Below are positions 17,679 to 20,876 of a stretch of 20,876 nt of DNA, piece by piece. The notes under the pieces are model-generated. The model was not told where the DNA came from and did not search any database. It saw nothing but the letters and a program-made list of their open reading frames with translations. A program made the position numbers and the translations under genes. Position 1 is the stretch's first letter. Every line of letters starts with the position of its first letter. Location: contig JBAYOD010000028.1 of assembly GCA_041678445.1 (NCBI GenBank), positions 1-20,876 on the forward strand, read 5' to 3'. Source of the DNA: Zeimonas sp041678445 (GTDB lineage Bacteria > Pseudomonadota > Gammaproteobacteria > Burkholderiales > Burkholderiaceae_E).

Positions 17679-17707
17679 TTGCGCGATGTCGATGCACCCG
17701 CTATAGT
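17679..17707 (+). promoter_or_regulatory. Sigma-70 promoter of the tRNA-Ala/tRNA-Glu unit
   Basis: TTGCGC (17679-17684) and TATAGT (17702-17707) are separated by exactly 17 bp. The predicted start near 17714 is 8 bp before the tRNA-Ala 5' end, leaving a short leader for RNase P to remove. Confidence 0.7.
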
Positions 17708-17721
17708 TGCGTTCTTTCCGA

Positions 17722-17797
<76 letters not shown>

Positions 17798-17812
17798 AGG
17801 AATATCGGCACA

Positions 17813-17888
17813 GTCCCGTTCGTCTAGAGGCCTAGGACACGACCCTTTCACGGTCGGTACAGGGGTTCGAATCCCCTACGGGACGCCA
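17813..17888 (+). tRNA. tRNA-Glu (anticodon TTC)
   Basis: The 76-nt cloverleaf has acceptor GTCCCGT pairing with ACGGGAC, discriminator G and encoded CCA. The anticodon stem CGACC/GGTCG surrounds the loop CTTTCAC with anticodon TTC. The T arm has GGGGTTCGAATCCCC. It follows tRNA-Ala after 15 nt and shares its promoter. Confidence 0.97.
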
Positions 17889-17908
17889 TCATCTTCCCCA
17901 GGTGATGG
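17886..17908 (+). terminator. Possible stem-loop after tRNA-Glu
   Basis: CCATCATC (17886-17893) can pair with GGTGATGG (17901-17908) as an 8-bp stem with one G-T pair and a 7-nt loop. It starts inside the tRNA CCA end and no T-run follows, so this is only a weak terminator candidate. Confidence 0.3.
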
Positions 17909-17937
17909 TTGATGGAAAAGTCAAGTGAATCAATAGG

Positions 17938-18204
17938 TTGGAGACGGATATTCATCTGATCTCTGCGCTCATCTTCTACCTATTTCCCGCGACTTTCCAC
18001 ACAAATCGAGCTGATCATCAGCCTGCGCAAGCTGTGAAACCGGTGCTCAAGCATGGCCGGCCGCCGGCAGCCGCGACGAAGGACCGCATCACGATCCGAC
18101 TGTCACCCGAGATACTCGATCGCTTTCGGGCGACCGGTCCCGGTTGGCAGACGCGGGTGGATGCCGCGCTGAAAGACTGGCTCGAGTCGCACGAACCGGC
18201 GTGA
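17938..18204 (+). CDS. BrnA-type antitoxin domain protein, orphan and probably truncated
   Basis: The frame gives 88 residues from TTG 17938, or 56 from GTG 18034. Only the C-terminal ~55 residues resemble a family: KHGRPPAAATKDRITIRLSPEILDRFRATGPGWQTRVDAALKDWL matches the BrnA antitoxin domain (ribbon-helix-helix DNA binding, conserved GxGWQTRxxxAL). BrnA normally neutralises and, with BrnT, represses the brnTA operon. No brnT is found in the flanks: upstream are tRNAs, downstream nudC. The residues encoded by 17938-18030 are hydrophobic then polar, unlike BrnA, come from less GC-rich DNA, and have no clear SD. The likely reading is the remnant of an acquired toxin-antitoxin locus beside tRNA genes. 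Some free-standing BrnA-like regulators exist, so a functional small regulator is not excluded. Confidence 0.65.
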   Translation: METDIHLISALIFYLFPATFHTNRADHQPAQAVKPVLKHGRPPAAATKDRITIRLSPEILDRFRATGPGWQTRVDAALKDWLESHEPA

Positions 18205-18303
18205 GGTCGAGAGCGGATATCAGGAAGATCACACGCGATCGAGACCGACGCTGGCGAAGCGCCTGCGGCCCGAATTCCCATCAGACAGGCGCATAATCGC
18301 CAG

Positions 18304-19140
18304 ATGCTCAGAATCCCGGATACCTTCGTAGGCGCCTTCGATCTGTCGCTCGACGACGATGCGATCACGCATGTGTTCGTGCGCGACTCCCTCGTGCTGT
18401 TCGGCGACTCGCCTGGCGCGATGCCCTGGCGTTTCTATCGCCAGGCAGGGCTGGTCGCATCGCGCGTGCATGCGATCGGCCGGCACAACGGCCACCGTCA
18501 CCTCGCCGTGGCCCTGCCCGACGAGCAGAGGCCCGATTCCCTGCCGCACGGCTTGCGCGCTGCGGGGCTGCGCAACTGGTATGGCGTGCTCGACGATGCG
18601 TCGCTGGCGATTGCCATGCGCGGGGTGCAGATCGTCGAATGGGACCGCACGCACCGCTATTGCGGGGCCTGTGGCACGGCAACCGAGCGGCTGGGTCATG
18701 AACGGGCACGCCGCTGCCCGGTCTGCCTGCTGGTCGTCTATCCGCGGATCTCGCCGGCGATGATGGTGCTGGTCACGCGCGGCCGCGAGCTGCTGCTCGG
18801 CCGGGGGGTGCATTTCCCGCCGGGCCGTTACAGCGCACTGGCCGGTTTTCTCGAGGCCGGTGAGTCGGTCGAGCAGGCCGTGGTGCGCGAGGTGCGCGAG
18901 GAAGTCGGCGTCGAGGTCAGGAATCTGCGCTATTTCTCCAGCCAGAGCTGGCCGTTCCCGAATTCGCTGATGATCGCCTTCACGGCCGAGTACGCGGGCG
19001 GCCGGCTGCAGCCGGATCCGGCCGAGCTGGCCGATGCGCGCTGGTTCCCGATCAACGACCTGCCGGATCTGCCGCCGCCGCTGAGCATCGCACGCGATCT
19101 GATCGACGCGACGGCTGCCGAACTCGCCATCCGCCGCTGA
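18304..19140 (+). CDS. nudC: NADH pyrophosphatase / RNA-decapping Nudix hydrolase NudC
   Basis: NudC cleaves NAD(H) to NMN(H) and AMP and removes NAD caps from RNA. The protein has 278 residues (E. coli NudC: 257). The zinc ribbon has Cys120, Cys123, Cys138 and Cys141 (RYCGACG...CPVC). The Nudix box occupies residues 181-203 (GFLEAGESVEQ, REVREEVGV) with every consensus position kept. The NudC specificity motif SQPWPFPxS reads SQSWPFPNS (213-221), with Ser for the usual Pro. ATG 18304 begins a plausible N-terminus. A CATAAT at 18292-18297 lies so close to it that the transcript could be leaderless, though no good -35 is seen. It converges with the EamA gene. Confidence 0.94.
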   Translation: MLRIPDTFVGAFDLSLDDDAITHVFVRDSLVLFGDSPGAMPWRFYRQAGLVASRVHAIGRHNGHRHLAVALPDEQRPDSLPHGLRAAGLRNWYGVLDDASLAIAMRGVQIVEWDRTHRYCGACGTATERLGHERARRCPVCLLVVYPRISPAMMVLVTRGRELLLGRGVHFPPGRYSALAGFLEAGESVEQAVVREVREEVGVEVRNLRYFSSQSWPFPNSLMIAFTAEYAGGRLQPDPAELADARWFPINDLPDLPPPLSIARDLIDATAAELAIRR

Positions 19141-19151
19141 ACGGGGACGTC

Positions 19152-19184
19152 GCCGCTGACGGTCGACGACCGGCGGTCAGCGGC
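19152..19184. terminator. Inverted repeat at the nudC/EamA convergent junction
   Basis: GCCGCTGAC (19152-19160) and GTCAGCGGC (19176-19184) are perfect 9-bp arms around 15 nt. The loop can itself fold (GGTC 19161-19164 with GACC 19168-19171). The structure overlaps the EamA stop codon (19177-19179) and lies 12 nt after the nudC stop. A second copy of CGCCGCTGA is at the nudC end (19132-19140). It lacks T-runs, so a two-way Rho-independent terminator is plausible but unproven. Confidence 0.5.
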
Positions 19185-20091
19185 CGGCCTGGAAGCGTCG
19201 CCACTGCATCAGCACGACGCCGCAGATGACCAGCAGTCCGCCCAGGATCTGGCCCGGGGTCGGCACGAAGCCGAACATCATCGAGATCAGCACGCCGAAG
19301 ACCGGCACCATGTTCTGCCACAGCAGGCCTGCGGTCAGGCCGACCCGCGATACGCCGACGTTCCACAGCAGCCCGCCGAGGGCACTCGAGAAGGTGGCGG
19401 TCAGGCCCAGCCAGAGCAGGGCTTCGGCATCGGGCGCCAGGTTCGGCGCCGGGGCCAGGCCGATCGCCCGGGTCAGCAGCCAGAAGGGCACCAGCCACAG
19501 CCCGGCCACCAGGGTGGCGACCCAGGTGCGCCGCAACTGGGAGACTTCGGAGCCGAACCAGCGCTGCGCGTACAGCGAGTAGACGGTCCAGCAGCCGAAG
19601 GCCAGCACGATCAGGATCTCGCCGCCCTGCAGGGCGATCGGGCCGCCGTCGGCGCGGCTCAGCACCGCGATGCTGCCGCCGAGCACGGTCAGGGCAACCG
19701 CCGGCAGAAAGCCGCGCTCCAGCGGCATGCCGGTCAGCAGTCGCATCGTGACCGCTGCATAGACCGGGGCGCCGGCCATGATGGCGGCCGCGGTGATGGT
19801 GTTCGTGAAATGCAGCCCGAGGTTGTACAGGACGAAGAAGGCCGCCATTGCACCGGACATCAGGGCGGCCCGCCAGAGTGCGATCGGAAGGGTGAGCTGG
19901 CGCCAGCCGAACACCAGGATGACGCCGCAGCCCAGCACGGCCGCAGCCAGCAGGGCCCGGATCAGGCTCAGGAAAAACGGGTCGAAGCTGCGAAAGAGGA
20001 TCGTCGTCAGGGGGATGTTGGCCCCCCAGCAGACCGTCGTCGCGAAGTAGGCGAAGGTTCCCGAGACCGGCCTGCCGGGGGGCTGAGACAT
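19177..20091 (-). CDS. EamA/DMT family transporter
   Basis: This is a 304-residue integral membrane protein with about ten hydrophobic helices forming two EamA repeats (N-terminal half from GTFAYFATTVCWGANIPLT, second half from GGEILIVLAFGCWTVYSLYAQRWF). The family exports metabolites or amino acids; the substrate cannot be predicted. Family-like features are the tryptophan in the first helix (CWGANIP), RALLAAAVLG in the second and the C-terminal GGLLVICGVVLMQWRR. ATG 20091 gives a normal short cytoplasmic N-terminus (MSQPPGRPVSG); the open frame further upstream overlaps the hydratase gene and lacks family character. It starts 11 nt after the hydratase stop, so the two are probably cotranscribed, though no functional link is known. 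Confidence 0.92.
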   Translation of the reverse strand: MSQPPGRPVSGTFAYFATTVCWGANIPLTTILFRSFDPFFLSLIRALLAAAVLGCGVILVFGWRQLTLPIALWRAALMSGAMAAFFVLYNLGLHFTNTITAAAIMAGAPVYAAVTMRLLTGMPLERGFLPAVALTVLGGSIAVLSRADGGPIALQGGEILIVLAFGCWTVYSLYAQRWFGSEVSQLRRTWVATLVAGLWLVPFWLLTRAIGLAPAPNLAPDAEALLWLGLTATFSSALGGLLWNVGVSRVGLTAGLLWQNMVPVFGVLISMMFGFVPTPGQILGGLLVICGVVLMQWRRFQAGR

Positions 20092-20102
20092 CGGCGCGAG
20101 CT

Positions 20103-20876
20103 TCAGCCGGCGAAGCGGATGTCGACCTGCCCCAGGGGGCCGAAGTCGGCCACCACATGGTCGCCTGGTTCGACCTGCAGCGGTGCGACGCAAGTACCCG
20201 TGGTGATCACCTGGCCGGCCTCGACGGCAATACCCTGCGCCGACAGCTCGTTGACCAGCCAGACGAGGGCCGCGCATGGGTCGCCCAGCACGTTGCTGCC
20301 CAGGCCCTCACGCTGGTAGCGCGTGCCCACCCGGGTGTTCACCCGCCAGGCCGCGAGGTCGGCTTCGCGCCAGCTTGCCGGGGCCGGGGCGCCGGGTACG
20401 AAACGCCAGGCGCAGGCGTTGTCGGCGATGAGCTGGGGTGCGCCGGCCTGCTCGACGATGGTGAGGCGCGAATCGGGGACCTCGATCGATGGCAGCAGGG
20501 CGTCGACCGCCTGCAGCACCTCGTCGCGACCGTACGGTCGGCTCTGCGGAGCCAGTTCGCGTGCCATGCGGAAGGCGAATTCGATCTCGGCGACCCGCAT
20601 CCGGTTGCCGGTGAGTGAAACCTCGGCGCCCGGGGCGTCGATCTGCGACGCGAAGAGGCGCCCGCCCAGCGGGCCGTCGACACCGATGTGCTGCTGGCCG
20701 GCGCGGCTGGTGGCGGCGATCTTCCAGCCCCAGGCGCGTTCGCCGGAGGCCGCCAGCACGGCCTGCTGGATGCGGTAGCCGTCGGCGCGGCTGGCCGGGC
20801 GGACTTCGGCCGGCAGCGCGTCGATCGGGGTGGCGGTGCGCCAGGCATCCAGGAGGCGGCCGGCGGCCTGTCGTGC
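20103..20876 (-). CDS. 2-keto-4-pentenoate hydratase-like protein (FAA hydrolase family), 5' end outside window
   Basis: The frame is open to the window edge, giving at least 257 residues and lacking only a short N-terminus. It starts as ARQAAGRLLDAWRTATPIDALP, then GWKIAATS, QHIGVDGPLGGRLFASQI and RVAEIEFAFRMARELAP, where the Glu residues belong to the metal site of the MhpD/hydratase group. Later come LPSIEVPDSRL, DNACAWRFV, LGDPCAALVWLVNELSAQGI and GQVITTGTCVAPLQVEPGDHVVADFG, the typical C-terminal core. Known relatives hydrate 2-hydroxypenta-2,4-dienoate in meta-cleavage pathways, but no other aromatic-degradation gene is in view, so the substrate is uncertain. A GTG at 20759 lies within conserved sequence and is not the real start. 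It is followed after 11 nt by the EamA gene. Confidence 0.9.
   Translation of the reverse strand, partial: ARQAAGRLLDAWRTATPIDALPAEVRPASRADGYRIQQAVLAASGERAWGWKIAATSRAGQQHIGVDGPLGGRLFASQIDAPGAEVSLTGNRMRVAEIEFAFRMARELAPQSRPYGRDEVLQAVDALLPSIEVPDSRLTIVEQAGAPQLIADNACAWRFVPGAPAPASWREADLAAWRVNTRVGTRYQREGLGSNVLGDPCAALVWLVNELSAQGIAVEAGQVITTGTCVAPLQVEPGDHVVADFGPLGQVDIRFAG

Noticed and set aside
17880..18303. Attachment site or genomic-island boundary at the tRNA-Glu 3' end
   Set aside because: No copy of the tRNA 3' segment was found downstream in the window and no integrase gene is present.

Overview
The window is high-GC DNA from a proteobacterium, most likely a betaproteobacterium of the Burkholderiales type. 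The basis is gene content and order: glnA followed by ntrB-ntrC and an exonuclease III gene, a class I PHA synthase joined to acetate kinase, a folD-prlC pair, DUF4124 envelope proteins, and tRNAs with encoded CCA. Species cannot be read from the sequence.

Layout. 1-280: 3' end of a hemW-like gene. 281-539: glnA control region with a well-spaced sigma-54 (-24/-12) site and two candidate NtrC sites. 540-5189: nitrogen-assimilation block on the + strand: glnA, a secreted DUF4124 coiled-coil protein, ntrB and ntrC. glnA carries an in-frame amber codon (1347-1349) in its active-site region, yet both sides keep full glutamine synthetase sequence. 5197-5268: an 18-bp tandem repeat between convergent ntrC and exoA. 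5275-6817 (minus strand): exoA and an FCD-type GntR regulator.

6818-8450 is a zone of decay. It holds the C-terminal half of a LivF-type ABC ATPase that begins only 15 bp from the gntR start codon. It also holds a Fic-family pseudogene that has lost its N-terminus and two internal blocks, including the Fic catalytic motif. 8451-10115 (minus strand) encodes a membrane-anchored alpha/beta hydrolase of the Abhydrolase_9/COG4425 type.

10197-13663 (+ strand): phaC, ackA and a YbaK-type aminoacyl-tRNA deacylase gene in a tight run. 13689-17618 (minus strand): folD, prlC and a DUF4124-glutaredoxin envelope protein, apparently one transcript. 17722-17888: tRNA-Ala(GGC) and tRNA-Glu(TTC) behind a sigma-70 promoter. 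They are followed by an orphan, probably truncated BrnA-type antitoxin, nudC (+), and convergently an EamA transporter downstream of a 2-keto-4-pentenoate hydratase-like gene cut by the window edge.

Functionally the window is mostly housekeeping: nitrogen regulation, carbon storage and overflow, folate/C1 metabolism, peptide turnover, DNA repair and NAD(P)H cleaning. No CRISPR array, intact mobile element or clearly new multi-gene system was found. The most notable signals are the amber codon in glnA, the gene-decay zone, and structured repeats at all three convergent gene junctions.
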